Below are positions 1 through 7,809 of a DNA stretch of 25,744 nt, piece after piece. Position 1 is the first letter of the stretch, and each line of letters begins with the position of its first letter. The position numbers were made by a program, and so were the translations under genes. The DNA is from an uncultured Eubacteriales bacterium. GTDB taxonomy: Bacteria > Bacillota > Clostridia > Oscillospirales > Oscillospiraceae. The stretch spans positions 1 to 25,744 of the forward strand of contig URQY01000026.1 of NCBI GenBank assembly GCA_900550165.1. The letters run 5' to 3'. A model generated the notes under the pieces. The model had not been told where the DNA came from. It worked only from the letters and a program-made list of their open reading frames with translations, and searched no databases.

Positions 1-240
1 AAGAGACAGATGCCGCCACGCAGAGGCTCCCATTCCCCAGGCACCACACTTCTTCGAGCTGCAAGCCGGCAATGCAATTTTCTCTGGGTGGGTCTAAGGG
101 AGGGATATCTCTTTTTGAAAAAGAGATATCCCTCCCTTGCTCAGCGCCCTTTTAAGGCGCGCAGAGCGCATCGCACGCAGTGGGGAGTAATTTCCCCTGC
201 TGCGCTCACAGACGCGCTCACACACGCTGTGAGCGCGCAA
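1..240. other. Gene-free left flank with palindromes
   Basis: I see no credible gene here; the short open frames lack a ribosome binding site and family resemblance. The stretch holds a long perfect inverted repeat (annotated separately), a GC-rich stem around 176-206 (GCAG/GGGGA pairing with TTCCCC/TGC) and another around 213-238 (GCGCTCACA pairing with TGTGAGCGC). The first nine bases, AAGAGACAG, equal the end of the Tn5 mosaic end used in sequencing libraries. What the stems do is unknown. Confidence 0.5.
96..138. repeat. Perfect 21-bp inverted repeat (hairpin)
   Basis: Positions 96-116 are exactly complementary to 118-138, with one base between them. The arm starts AAGGGAGGGATATC and ends in a T run, so RNA from either strand would form a very stable hairpin with an A/T-rich tip. 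It may be a bidirectional terminator for a gene left of the window, or a small dispersed palindromic element. No coding sequence is attached. Confidence 0.7.
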
Positions 241-285
241 AAAAGCACCCCTTCGGTTGGCGGACCGAAGGGGTGCTTCTTTTCC
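241..285 (-). terminator. Intrinsic terminator of the TRAP operon
   Basis: A perfect 15-bp stem (244-258 with 265-279, arm AAGCACCCCTTCGGT) has a 6-base loop. Read on the minus strand it ends in a run of seven T. It lies just after the dctM stop codon and also has a CTTCTTTT tail on the plus strand, so it may act both ways. Confidence 0.9.
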
Positions 286-304
286 AAAGATACCGTGAGA
301 TATC

Positions 305-1585
305 TTACAGAGCGAAGGTGCTGAGCGCGGGGATGAAGGTCAGGAGCATCAGCACGATGAGCATCGCGCCGATCATCGGCATGATCTTCTTGGCGATGTT
401 CATGATAGGAACATCGGAGATCGCGCTCGCGATGAAGAGGTTTGCACCGTAGGGCGGGGTGATGAAGCCGATGCAGAGGTTGACGGTCATCACGATACCG
501 AACTGGACGGGGGTCATGCCGTAGCTCTGCACGATGGGCAGGAAGATCGGCGTGAGGATGAGCATGGAGGAGATGTTGTCGATGAAGCAGCCGACGATGA
601 GCAGGAACAGGTTGATCATCAGGAAAACGACGACCTTGCTGTCGATGGCGCCGATCTTCGCGGCGATGGAAGCGGGGATCTGAGACATCGTCAGGAAGCG
701 GGCGAAGCCCATGGAGAAGCCGACGAGGAACATCGTCTGGCCGTTGACCAGAACGGACTCACGTAGCGCATCGTAGATGGTGGCGGGGGTCAGCTCCTTG
801 TAAACGAAGACGCCGACGATCAGGGTGTAGACGATACCGACAACAGCAGATTCGGTCGGGGTGAAGATACCGGCATAGATACCGCCGAGGATGATGACGG
901 GGACCATCAGGGCGAGCCAGGTCTCTTTGAGGGTCTTCCACAGCTTGCGGAGGGAGAAGTGCTTGGCAGCATGGTTCTTCATGCCGTAGCCGTTCTTGGT
1001 GACGGCGATGTAGTTGACGATCATCAGCACGACGCCGATCAGGACACCGGGAAGAATACCGGCCTTGAACATATCGGCGATGGAGCAGTTGGCGACAACG
1101 CCGTAGATAACGAACGGGATACTGGGGGGAATGATGACGCCGATGGTACCGGCGGCAGCGTTCAGCGCGGTGGCGTAAGCGCGGTCATAGCCTTCCTCTT
1201 CCATCTTGGGGATGGTCAGAGAGCCGATGGCGCTGACGGTTGCGGGGGAGGAGCCGGACAGGGCTGCGAAGAACATGGAGGCGACGACCGCGACCATACC
1301 GAGGGAGCCCTTGATGTGGCCGACGAGCGCGTCGGCAAACTCGAGGATCTTATTGGATAGGCCGCCGAATTTCATCAGGTTACCTGCCAGGATGAAGAAC
1401 GGAACAGCCAGCAGCGGGAACGAGTCAAGGCCGCTGAAGCACGCGGTTGCAATGGTGGTGATGCCGAGGCTGGTGGTGCAGACCAGGGTGATGACCGTGG
1501 AAGCGCCAAGCGCGATGGCCATCGGAGCGCCCATCATCATGAAGAGGAAGAGGAGCGCGAAGATCAAAACTGCTTTTAAGATCAT
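305..1585 (-). CDS. dctM: TRAP transporter large permease (DctM)
   Basis: This 426-residue membrane protein is the ion-coupled transport channel of a TRAP carboxylate uptake system. It has the family's usual length and about twelve hydrophobic segments. Visible DctM marks are the N-terminal GAPMAIALG (about residues 19-27), the SGSSPATVSAIG segment (110-121) followed by IPKMEEEGY, and IIPPSIPFVIYG (151-162). The start is set by an AAAGGAG site eight or so bases upstream, and the gene begins 6 bp after dctQ. It is the last gene of the unit and runs into a strong terminator. The substrate cannot be read from the permease; the neighbouring amidohydrolases suggest an amide-, ester- or lactone-bearing organic acid, which is inference. 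Confidence 0.95.
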   Translation of the reverse strand: MILKAVLIFALLFLFMMMGAPMAIALGASTVITLVCTTSLGITTIATACFSGLDSFPLLAVPFFILAGNLMKFGGLSNKILEFADALVGHIKGSLGMVAVVASMFFAALSGSSPATVSAIGSLTIPKMEEEGYDRAYATALNAAAGTIGVIIPPSIPFVIYGVVANCSIADMFKAGILPGVLIGVVLMIVNYIAVTKNGYGMKNHAAKHFSLRKLWKTLKETWLALMVPVIILGGIYAGIFTPTESAVVGIVYTLIVGVFVYKELTPATIYDALRESVLVNGQTMFLVGFSMGFARFLTMSQIPASIAAKIGAIDSKVVVFLMINLFLLIVGCFIDNISSMLILTPIFLPIVQSYGMTPVQFGIVMTVNLCIGFITPPYGANLFIASAISDVPIMNIAKKIMPMIGAMLIVLMLLTFIPALSTFAL

Positions 1586-1591
1586 GGTTCG

Positions 1592-2077
1592 TTATTCTCC
1601 TTTCTTCTTGCTGTCCTTGATGCTGCGAACGCTGTTCTGGATGAAGCGGAAGGTCATCAGGGCCATGCTGAGCGGGAGGGAGAACCAGGCGATCCACATC
1701 GGCATGTGGCTGCCGGTGGCGATGGAGTTACTGGCATAAACGGTGTAAGTGACTTTGCCGGAGGTGTAGAGCATGAACATCATCAGGCCGATGAACAGGA
1801 CGGCAACGAAGATGTCGGCGAAGACCTTCATCGCGCCGGTGAACTTACTGGAAAGTAGGTCGATCTTGATGTTCTTATTTTCCTTGGTCGCATAGGCTGC
1901 GCCGATCCAGACGAGCCAGATGAACATATAACGGGCGATCTCCTCGCTCCATGCGAGGGGGGACTTGAGGATAAAGCGCGTAATGACCTGCGCAAAAACA
2001 ATGATAACTTCGGCGACCATCAGGAGCACCAGAAGATATTCCTCAAAGTGGTTATTCAGCATTTTCAGAAATTTCAT
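1592..2077 (-). CDS. dctQ: TRAP transporter small permease (DctQ)
   Basis: A 161-residue protein with four predicted membrane helices, the usual size and shape for the small TRAP subunit that partners DctM. Typical features are the charged start (MKFLKMLNNHFEEY), the segment RFILKSPLAWSEEIARYMFIW with its conserved W-S-E-E-x-x-R pattern near residues 34-54, and a C-terminal basic tail. An AAAGGATG site lies upstream at a longer than ideal spacing, so the second Met (residue 6) is a possible alternative start. It ends 6 bp before dctM, and a strong hairpin separates it from dctP. Confidence 0.92.
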   Translation of the reverse strand: MKFLKMLNNHFEEYLLVLLMVAEVIIVFAQVITRFILKSPLAWSEEIARYMFIWLVWIGAAYATKENKNIKIDLLSSKFTGAMKVFADIFVAVLFIGLMMFMLYTSGKVTYTVYASNSIATGSHMPMWIAWFSLPLSMALMTFRFIQNSVRSIKDSKKKGE

Positions 2078-2154
2078 GTTTTTTGTTCACATCCTTTGAT
2101 AGCGGCGTGTTTTTGATTGGGGCTTGCAGCTTTTTTTACAGACTGGAATGATGG

Positions 2155-2190
2155 GCGGGGAAGGCTGGGTCATTCCGCAGCCTTCCCCGC
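2155..2190 (-). other. Stem-loop between dctP and dctQ
   Basis: A perfect 13-bp GC-rich stem (2155-2167 with 2178-2190, arm GCGGGGAAGGCTG) has a 10-base loop and sits in the 186-bp gap between the binding-protein gene and the permease genes. On the minus strand the next T run starts about 17 bases after the stem, so it is not a clean terminator. Such stems often protect the 3' end of a binding-protein message or partly stop transcription, giving more binding protein than permease. Confidence 0.6.
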
Positions 2191-2263
2191 GGCAACCGTT
2201 TCAGTAGACTCTTATGCGGCAGTTCTGCTCAGAAACGATCGATTGAAAGTGGATTCGACTGAC

Positions 2264-3355
2264 TTACTGGTTGAAGGAATCGGCGAGGTCGATCAGGTCC
2301 TGACCGTAGAGGTCGGCAGCGGTGACCCAGACGGATTCCTTGGCCTTCTGCTGGAACTCGGCCTTGGCCTCGTCGGAAAGGGTGGTGACCTCAACGCGGG
2401 CATCCTCGATGTTCTGGAGCAGGCTCTGGTTCTCCTCGGTGATCATCTCAGCCTGCAGAGCGGTGGTGTTGGCGCCGGCCTCACGGATGGCGTCCTGATA
2501 GTCCTGGGGCAGGCTCTCGAGGAAGTTCTCGGCAACGCACAGAGCGGTGGAGGTCCAGATGTGCTCGGAAACGGTCATGTACTTCTGAACTTCATAGATG
2601 TTGTTGTTCCAGATCATAGCGGTGGGGTTCTCCTGACCGTCGACCGTGCCCTGCTGCATAGCGGTGTAGAGCTCGTTGAAGGCCATCGGGGTGGGCAGAG
2701 CGCCGAGATACTGGAAGTAAGCGACGTGCAGATCGTTGGTCATGGTACGGATCTTCAGGCCTTTGAGGTCATCCACGCAGGTGATGGGCTTCTTGGAGTT
2801 GGTGATGTTACGGAAGCCGACGTCGCACCAGCCGAGGTTGACGATACCGAGCTGATCCTGCAGGCGGGAGCTCATCTCTTCGCCGAACGCGCCGTTCATC
2901 GCGTTGTGGACAGCGTCAACGGAGGTGAAGAGGTAGGGCAGGCCGATGATGGAGAACTCGGGGATGAAGCCGGAGAGGATGGAGTCGTTCAGGTACGCCA
3001 TCTCAAGGTCGCCCATCTGCATGGAGTTGACGTTCTCGGTCAGGGAGCCGAGCATACCGTTGGGGTAGATCTCAACGGTGATGTTGCCGTTGGAAGCAGC
3101 CTCAAGGGGCTCTTTGAAGCAGTTCACCAGAGCGATGTGGGAGGGGTGGATCTCGGAAGCATCCTCCGCGACGCGGATGGTGATCTTGTCGGTAGAGGTG
3201 ATCTGGGTCTTGAGGGCGTACTCGCTGGAGTCGACCTGCGGGGTATCGGTGTTGGTGCTGTTGTCGTTGTTGCTGCTGTCGTCGGTCTTATCGCCGCAGG
3301 CGACGAGAGACAGAGCCATGACGAGCGCAAGAAGCAGGGCTACAAATTTCTTCAT
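2264..3355 (-). CDS. dctP: TRAP transporter substrate-binding lipoprotein (DctP)
   Basis: This is the extracytoplasmic solute receptor of the TRAP system. I place the start at 3355, after a GGAG site, giving 363 residues that begin with a lipoprotein signal (MKKFVALLLA...) and a lipobox LVAC with Cys20 as lipid anchor. A Ser/Asn/Thr/Asp-rich linker follows. Hallmarks of the DctP family are GLKIRTMTND, with the arginine that normally grips the substrate carboxylate, and QGTVDGQENP. The longer frame back to 3421 has no ribosome binding site and would bury the signal peptide. It follows the amidohydrolase by 72 bp with no evident promoter between, so the two are probably co-transcribed. Confidence 0.95.
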   Translation of the reverse strand: MKKFVALLLALVMALSLVACGDKTDDSSNNDNSTNTDTPQVDSSEYALKTQITSTDKITIRVAEDASEIHPSHIALVNCFKEPLEAASNGNITVEIYPNGMLGSLTENVNSMQMGDLEMAYLNDSILSGFIPEFSIIGLPYLFTSVDAVHNAMNGAFGEEMSSRLQDQLGIVNLGWCDVGFRNITNSKKPITCVDDLKGLKIRTMTNDLHVAYFQYLGALPTPMAFNELYTAMQQGTVDGQENPTAMIWNNNIYEVQKYMTVSEHIWTSTALCVAENFLESLPQDYQDAIREAGANTTALQAEMITEENQSLLQNIEDARVEVTTLSDEAKAEFQQKAKESVWVTAADLYGQDLIDLADSFNQ

Positions 3356-3427
3356 GATGTTTTCTCCATTCTTCATTTTTAGTTCTGTTTCTTTATTGGA
3401 ATATGCTGCCGCATATAGCAAATGAAA

Positions 3428-5026
3428 TTAGTTGCGGGAGTAAACGAGCTTGCCGCCGAGGTAGGTCTTTTCGACCTTGATGTCCTTGATCTTCATCGGG
3501 TCGACCTTGAAGATATCGGCGTCGAGAACGACAAAGTCGGCGAGCTTGCCTTCCTTGATGCTGCCCTTGATGTTTTCCTCGTAGGAGGAGTAGGCGGCGT
3601 TGTAGGTGTACATCCGCAGCGCGTCGTAAACGCCGATGCACTCCTGCGGGTGCCAGCCGCCCTCGGGATAACCGGTGTAATCCTTGCGGTTGACCAGCGC
3701 ATAGACGCCGTCGAGCGGGTTGAACGAGTCGCACGGGCTGTCCGAGCCGCCGGTGAGCATCAGCCCCGCGTCCATCATCTTCTTGTAGGCGAAGGTGTAG
3801 GCGCCGCGCTCGGTATCACCCATGCGGCTGTCCGCGCTGCGGACGTTGATGGGAATGAACACGGGCTGCACGTCAACGATGACGGGGAGCTTGCTCATGC
3901 GCTCGACGAGCGAGGCATTGAGCGTGGTCATATGGATGAGGCGGAAGCGCGGGTCGGGATGCGGGTCCTCGCGGTAGATGGTCTCGATCGCGGTGATGAG
4001 CATATCCGCCGCGCGGTCGCCGATGGCGTGCACGCCGATCTGCATTCCCTGCTGATAGCCTTCACGCAGGTGCTCGGTGATGGCCTCCTGGCTCTCATAG
4101 TTGCACACGCCGCAGGTGCTCGGATCGTCGCTGTAGGGCTCGAGCATGAAGGCGGTGCGGCCGCTGAGGTTGCCGTCCATATAGGACTTGTAGAAGCCGA
4201 ACTTCAGCATCTCGTCGCCAAGACCGGTACGGATGTTGCAGCCGGGCAGCACGTCGTAGTTGATGTAGATGCGCGCCGTCAGGCGGCCTTCGTCCTTCAG
4301 CGCCTGATAGATATCGGTGTACTCCATCAGGTCGCAGTGCTTGCCCTGGATGGGATGCACACCCGTCAGACCGTAGGAGTTGAGCTGGTGAAGGGCCTTG
4401 ACGATGATATCCTTCTTTGCTTCAAAGGAAGCGAGCTTGTCCGGCACGATGGAGAGCACGTGGGTGCCGGCACCGTCGCAGATGACGCCGTTCGGCTCAC
4501 CGTTTTCATCGTACTTGACGTTGCCCTCAACGGGGGGCTGGTAGTTGCGGTCGATGCCGCCGAGCTTCAGCGCCATGGAGTTGGCGGAGAAGAAGTGCAG
4601 GCAGTAACGGGAGAGAAGCACCGGATGATCGGCGCAGGCCTCGTCCAGATCCCAGCGGGTGGGCATTGCTTTGCTGCCCTCAAACTTCTCGTTGTCGAAG
4701 CCGACACCGAGGATCCATTCGCCCGCGGGCACGTCCTTGGCGTAGTCGTGCAGCATCTGCTTGAGCTGCTCAAGCGACTTGGCCGCCTTCAGATTCAGCT
4801 TGGCAAGACCGCTTGCGTAGGCCAGCAGATGCTGGTGCGTGTCGATCATGCCGGGCAGCACCGCCGCGCCATGCAGATCGACCACCTCGTCGGCAAGCTT
4901 TTTTGCTTCCTCGTCGCTGCCGCAGTAAACGAACTTACCGTCCTGTACGACGAAGGCGGAGCACTTGTCGCCCTCGCTCTCCATTGTATAAACAGTACCG
5001 TTTACATAGGCTGTGGAGTGGAACAT
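3428..5026 (-). CDS. YtcJ-type metal-dependent amidohydrolase
   Basis: A 532-residue enzyme of the amidohydrolase superfamily, YtcJ branch (amidohydrolase_3), predicted to hydrolyse an amide, imide or similar C-N bond with bound metal. Metal-site marks are the HxH pair His64/His66 in VLPGMIDTHQHL, the lysine of GFYKSYMDGN, GVHAIGDRAADM, the histidine of RLIHMTTL and the aspartate of LTGGSDSPCDSFNPLDG. The C-terminal GSIKEGKLADFVVLDADIF is the usual beta-sandwich closing segment. The start follows AAAGGAGG. There is no signal peptide, so it is cytoplasmic. It heads the minus-strand unit with the TRAP genes and is a clear paralogue of the divergent enzyme at 5342. The substrate is unknown. Confidence 0.9.
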   Translation of the reverse strand: MFHSTAYVNGTVYTMESEGDKCSAFVVQDGKFVYCGSDEEAKKLADEVVDLHGAAVLPGMIDTHQHLLAYASGLAKLNLKAAKSLEQLKQMLHDYAKDVPAGEWILGVGFDNEKFEGSKAMPTRWDLDEACADHPVLLSRYCLHFFSANSMALKLGGIDRNYQPPVEGNVKYDENGEPNGVICDGAGTHVLSIVPDKLASFEAKKDIIVKALHQLNSYGLTGVHPIQGKHCDLMEYTDIYQALKDEGRLTARIYINYDVLPGCNIRTGLGDEMLKFGFYKSYMDGNLSGRTAFMLEPYSDDPSTCGVCNYESQEAITEHLREGYQQGMQIGVHAIGDRAADMLITAIETIYREDPHPDPRFRLIHMTTLNASLVERMSKLPVIVDVQPVFIPINVRSADSRMGDTERGAYTFAYKKMMDAGLMLTGGSDSPCDSFNPLDGVYALVNRKDYTGYPEGGWHPQECIGVYDALRMYTYNAAYSSYEENIKGSIKEGKLADFVVLDADIFKVDPMKIKDIKVEKTYLGGKLVYSRN

Positions 5027-5063
5027 CTTCGATCATCCTCCTTTGTCACGGATGTTTCAGTAA

Positions 5064-5122
5064 ATTATACACTTTGACATATTGGCTCATCAGCAATTCA
5101 ACTTTTTATGTCACTTATGTTA
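5064..5122 (-). promoter_or_regulatory. Candidate promoters for the minus-strand unit
   Basis: Two -10 candidates are visible on the minus strand. One is TAACAT at 5117-5122, exactly 23 bases downstream of a TTTGGTTG box, the same geometry as the plus-strand promoter opposite. The other is a perfect TATAAT at 5064-5069 with a poor -35 (TGATGA, 17-bp spacer). Neither has a good -35, which fits an activator-dependent promoter. Confidence 0.45.
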
Positions 5123-5145
5123 ATGCGTAATTGAGAAAATGAACA

Positions 5146-5232
5146 CAACCAAACGAGTTGATTGATGCCAACCAAATTTAGCACAGTGGAGCAAATGAAT
5201 GGTTGGTTGGGCCATAGTAGCTGATTTGGTTG
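5146..5232. promoter_or_regulatory. Four-box dyad operator in the divergent region
   Basis: CAACCAAA occurs at 5146-5153 and 5169-5176. Its reverse complement occurs at 5225-5232, with a one-mismatch copy (GTTGGTTG) at 5202-5209. Both same-direction pairs start 23 bp apart, about two helical turns, and the whole set is exactly symmetric about 5189. Each outer box ends 23 bases before a -10 hexamer of the promoter it faces. Direct repeats upstream of divergent promoters are typical of MocR regulators, and a mocR gene lies at 8012, so it is the likely binder. The array is seen; the binder is inferred. Confidence 0.7.
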
Positions 5233-5255
5233 TGGAATTTATCTGTATGCCTCGG

Positions 5256-5261
5256 TATAAT
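5256..5261 (+). promoter_or_regulatory. Promoter -10 for the amidohydrolase-SDR unit
   Basis: A consensus TATAAT lies 81 bp before the start codon. No good -35 is found at 17 bp; the nearest candidate (TTGTGG, 5230-5235) is 20 bp away and overlaps the operator box. That arrangement suggests activation by the bound regulator. Confidence 0.55.
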
Positions 5262-5280
5262 TACACAAAAAAGAAGAAAA

Positions 5281-5320
5281 GCCCGCCGGAAAAGCAGCGT
5301 TTTCCGCTGCCGCGGCGGGC
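5281..5320. other. Leader hairpin before the second amidohydrolase
   Basis: GCCCGCCG (5281-5288) pairs with CGGCGGGC (5313-5320), and an inner stem pairs GCAGCG (5294-5299) with CGCTGC (5305-5310). It lies in the predicted 5' leader, about 20 bases after the transcription start. Read on the minus strand the stem is followed by TTTTCTTCTTTTTT, so it could also stop antisense transcription before it enters the divergent promoter region. Confidence 0.55.
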
Positions 5321-5341
5321 GCGAAGCGAAGGGAGGATACC

Positions 5342-6958
5342 ATGGCAAGGGCATACGTTAACGCAAGGGTCTATACAATGAAAAATGAAGGAGACACAGT
5401 CGAAGCTTTCATTATTGAAGATGGAAAGTTCTTCTTCTGCGGCAGCAGCGACGAGGCGATGCGCCTCATCCGCGCAGGAAAAGAGAGCGGCATCTGGCCG
5501 GACGCCGAGATCGTCGATCTGCACGGAAAATGCGTACTGCCCGGGCTCATCGACGACCATCAGCACGTGCAGACCTATGCACGCGGCCTTTTGAAGGTCG
5601 ATCTGACCGACGCGTGCTCCATCGGCGAGGTAAAGGACCTCATCCGCGCACAGGCGGAAAAGACCGCGCCGGGCAAGCTGATCCTCGGCAGCGGCTTCGA
5701 CCAGACAAAATTCGCCGAGCACCGCCTGCCGACGCGCTGGGACCTTGATGAAGCCGCGCCCGCCAATCCCGTCGTGATCACGCGATACTGCTTACATATC
5801 AATATAGCAAATTCGCTGGCGCTTGAAAAGGGCGGAATATTTGACAAAGATGATGTGCCCCATGGCATTGAGCGTGGCGAGAATGGCAAATTAACCGGCT
5901 GTATGCAGGAGCGTGAGGCCGCTGCGCTGATCAATACCATCACAGACGGCGTCGACCTGAGCGACGAGGAGCTCAAGGACGCCGTGGTCGAGGCGCTGCA
6001 CCGTGCCAATTCCTACGGCATTACGAGCGTTCACCCCATTCAGGGAAAGCTCTGCAATCTCTTCGAGCAGACGAGCCTTTATCAGGACCTGCGCGATGAC
6101 GGCCGGCTGACGGCCCGCATTTATATCGGCGACGACGAGATGCCCGGCTGCAATATCCGCACGGGCCTTGGCGACGAGATGGTCAAGTACGGCTTCTACA
6201 AGATCTACACAGACGGCTCGCTCGGCGGGCGCACGGCGCTCATGACGCAGCCCTATGCCGACGATCCGGGCAATACCGGCGCCTGTCACTACAGCCAGGA
6301 GGAGCTCGACAAAATGGTCAAGGAGGCCTATGACCGCCGCTTGCAGACGGCCGTGCACGCCATCGGCGACAAGGCCTGCGAGATGACGCTGCTCGCGCTC
6401 AAGCGCGCGCATGACGCAGATCCCCGTCCCTGGGACGAGGTCCGCTTCCGCCTGACGCACTGCTCGCTCATCAACGACAGGATCATCGCGCTGCTGCGCG
6501 AGATGCCGATGCTCATCGATATGCAGCCCGGCTATGTGTCCACCAATATCCACTGGAGCGACGATCGCGTGGGCGAACGCGCGCCGTACCTCTTCGCGTG
6601 GAAAACGCTCATGGGGCTCGGCCAGAGGCTCTGCGGATCGTCCGATCTGCCGTGCGAAAATCTGAATCCCCTCGTCGGCGTTTATGCCGTGGAGACGCGC
6701 AGCGGCTATGACGGGTATCTGCCCGAGGGCTGGCAGCCGCAGGAGCGTCTGACGCGCTATGAGGCAGTGAGCCTTTACACGAAGAATCCCGCCTATGCCT
6801 CGTTTGAAGAGGACCTCAAGGGCACCATCGAGGTCGGCAAGCTTGCCGATTTTGCCGTATTCGACCGCGACATCTTCGCCGTTCCCGCGCCCGAGCTTTT
6901 GCAGGCACAGGTCGAGCGCACGGTCCTTGGCGGAAAAGAAGTCTACATGAAAAAGTAA
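5342..6958 (+). CDS. YtcJ-type metal-dependent amidohydrolase (second copy)
   Basis: A 538-residue cytoplasmic enzyme of the same family as the divergent gene at 3428. Metal-site marks are His73/His75 in VLPGLIDDHQHV, the lysine of GFYKIYTDGSLGGRTA, the histidine of TAVHAIGDKACEM, the histidine of RLTHCSL and the aspartate of CGSSDLPCENLNPL. It ends with GTIEVGKLADFAVFDRDIF. Start codon choice is supported by AAGGGAGG just upstream. It is followed after 30 bp by an SDR gene, probably in the same transcript. The stretch 5780-5910 uses more A/T-rich codons than the rest, perhaps from recombination. The two paralogues on either side of one operator may act on related or successive substrates. 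Confidence 0.9.
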   Translation: MARAYVNARVYTMKNEGDTVEAFIIEDGKFFFCGSSDEAMRLIRAGKESGIWPDAEIVDLHGKCVLPGLIDDHQHVQTYARGLLKVDLTDACSIGEVKDLIRAQAEKTAPGKLILGSGFDQTKFAEHRLPTRWDLDEAAPANPVVITRYCLHINIANSLALEKGGIFDKDDVPHGIERGENGKLTGCMQEREAAALINTITDGVDLSDEELKDAVVEALHRANSYGITSVHPIQGKLCNLFEQTSLYQDLRDDGRLTARIYIGDDEMPGCNIRTGLGDEMVKYGFYKIYTDGSLGGRTALMTQPYADDPGNTGACHYSQEELDKMVKEAYDRRLQTAVHAIGDKACEMTLLALKRAHDADPRPWDEVRFRLTHCSLINDRIIALLREMPMLIDMQPGYVSTNIHWSDDRVGERAPYLFAWKTLMGLGQRLCGSSDLPCENLNPLVGVYAVETRSGYDGYLPEGWQPQERLTRYEAVSLYTKNPAYASFEEDLKGTIEVGKLADFAVFDRDIFAVPAPELLQAQVERTVLGGKEVYMKK

Positions 6959-6988
6959 CGATACAGAAAAATAAGGAGGCAGTTTTCC

Positions 6989-7807
6989 ATGATGATCCAG
7001 GACAAGTTCATCTCCCTTGAAGGGAAGGTAGCCATCATCACCGGCGCGGGTCAGGGCATCGGCCTTGCCATCGCCCAGCTCTACGCCAAGTATGGCGCGG
7101 CAGTCGCGATGGTCGACGTGAGCGATAAGTGCGCGGAAGAGGCCGGCAAGATCCGCGAGCTCGGCGCCGAGGCGCAGGCATTCAAGTGCGACGTGACGAG
7201 CGAGGACGACGTGAAGAAGACCGTCGAGGCGGTGATGCAGGCCTTTGGCCACATTGATATCCTCGTCAACAACGCGGGCATCATCGTGCGCAAGACCGTG
7301 CTCGATACCACCGTGGAGGAGTGGGACCGCTGCATGGACATCGGTCTCAAGGGCACTTTCCTCTTCTCCAAGCACGTCGTTCCCATCATGATCAAGGAGG
7401 GCGGCGGCGTGATCGTCAACACCGCCTCCGGCGCGGCGCTCAAGGGCGTGCCCGACGCGGCCCCGTACAACGCTGTCAAGGGCGGCGTGGCGGCGCTCAC
7501 GCGCGGCATGGCCGTGGACTTCGGCAAGTACAACATCCGCGTCAACTGTGTCTGCCCCGGCGATATCCTCACCCCCATGCTCATCTCCGAGGGCCTGCAG
7601 ACCGGCAAGATTACGACCGGCGACCCGAAGACGCCCGAGGAGCAGGCCGCGTTCGACGCGTTCATCGCCTCCTGCGGCGACTATCGCCCGCTTCAGCGCA
7701 TCGGCACGGCGGAGCAGATCGCCTACACCTTCCTCTTCCTTGCCAGCGACATGAGCTATTACGCCACCGGCGGCAGCTTTGTCGTGGATGGCGGCCGGTG
7801 CAGCTAA
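6989..7807 (+). CDS. SDR-family NAD(P)-dependent oxidoreductase
   Basis: A 272-residue classical short-chain dehydrogenase/reductase. The nucleotide-binding turn TGAGQGIG is near residues 18-25, VDVS closes beta-2 (Asp suggests NAD preference), and NNAG lies near 93-96. The catalytic Ser sits in NTASGAA and the Tyr/Lys pair in YNAVK. The end FLASDMSYYATGGSFVVDGG is typical of the 3-oxoacyl-reductase/alcohol-dehydrogenase type. AAGGAGG precedes the start. It most likely oxidises a hydroxyl product released by the amidohydrolase pathway; the exact substrate is not visible. A strong palindromic terminator follows. Confidence 0.92.
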   Translation: MMIQDKFISLEGKVAIITGAGQGIGLAIAQLYAKYGAAVAMVDVSDKCAEEAGKIRELGAEAQAFKCDVTSEDDVKKTVEAVMQAFGHIDILVNNAGIIVRKTVLDTTVEEWDRCMDIGLKGTFLFSKHVVPIMIKEGGGVIVNTASGAALKGVPDAAPYNAVKGGVAALTRGMAVDFGKYNIRVNCVCPGDILTPMLISEGLQTGKITTGDPKTPEEQAAFDAFIASCGDYRPLQRIGTAEQIAYTFLFLASDMSYYATGGSFVVDGGRCS

Positions 7808-7809
7808 GC

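Noticed and set aside
10..452. Two short plus-strand open frames at the left edge
   Set aside because: They cross palindromes and the TRAP terminator and run into antisense of dctM; no ribosome binding site.
2117..5077. Long plus-strand open frames (2117-3382, 3422-5077)
   Set aside because: They lie opposite dctP and the first amidohydrolase, have no ribosome binding site and no family motifs. They arise from high GC content and codon bias on the coding strand.
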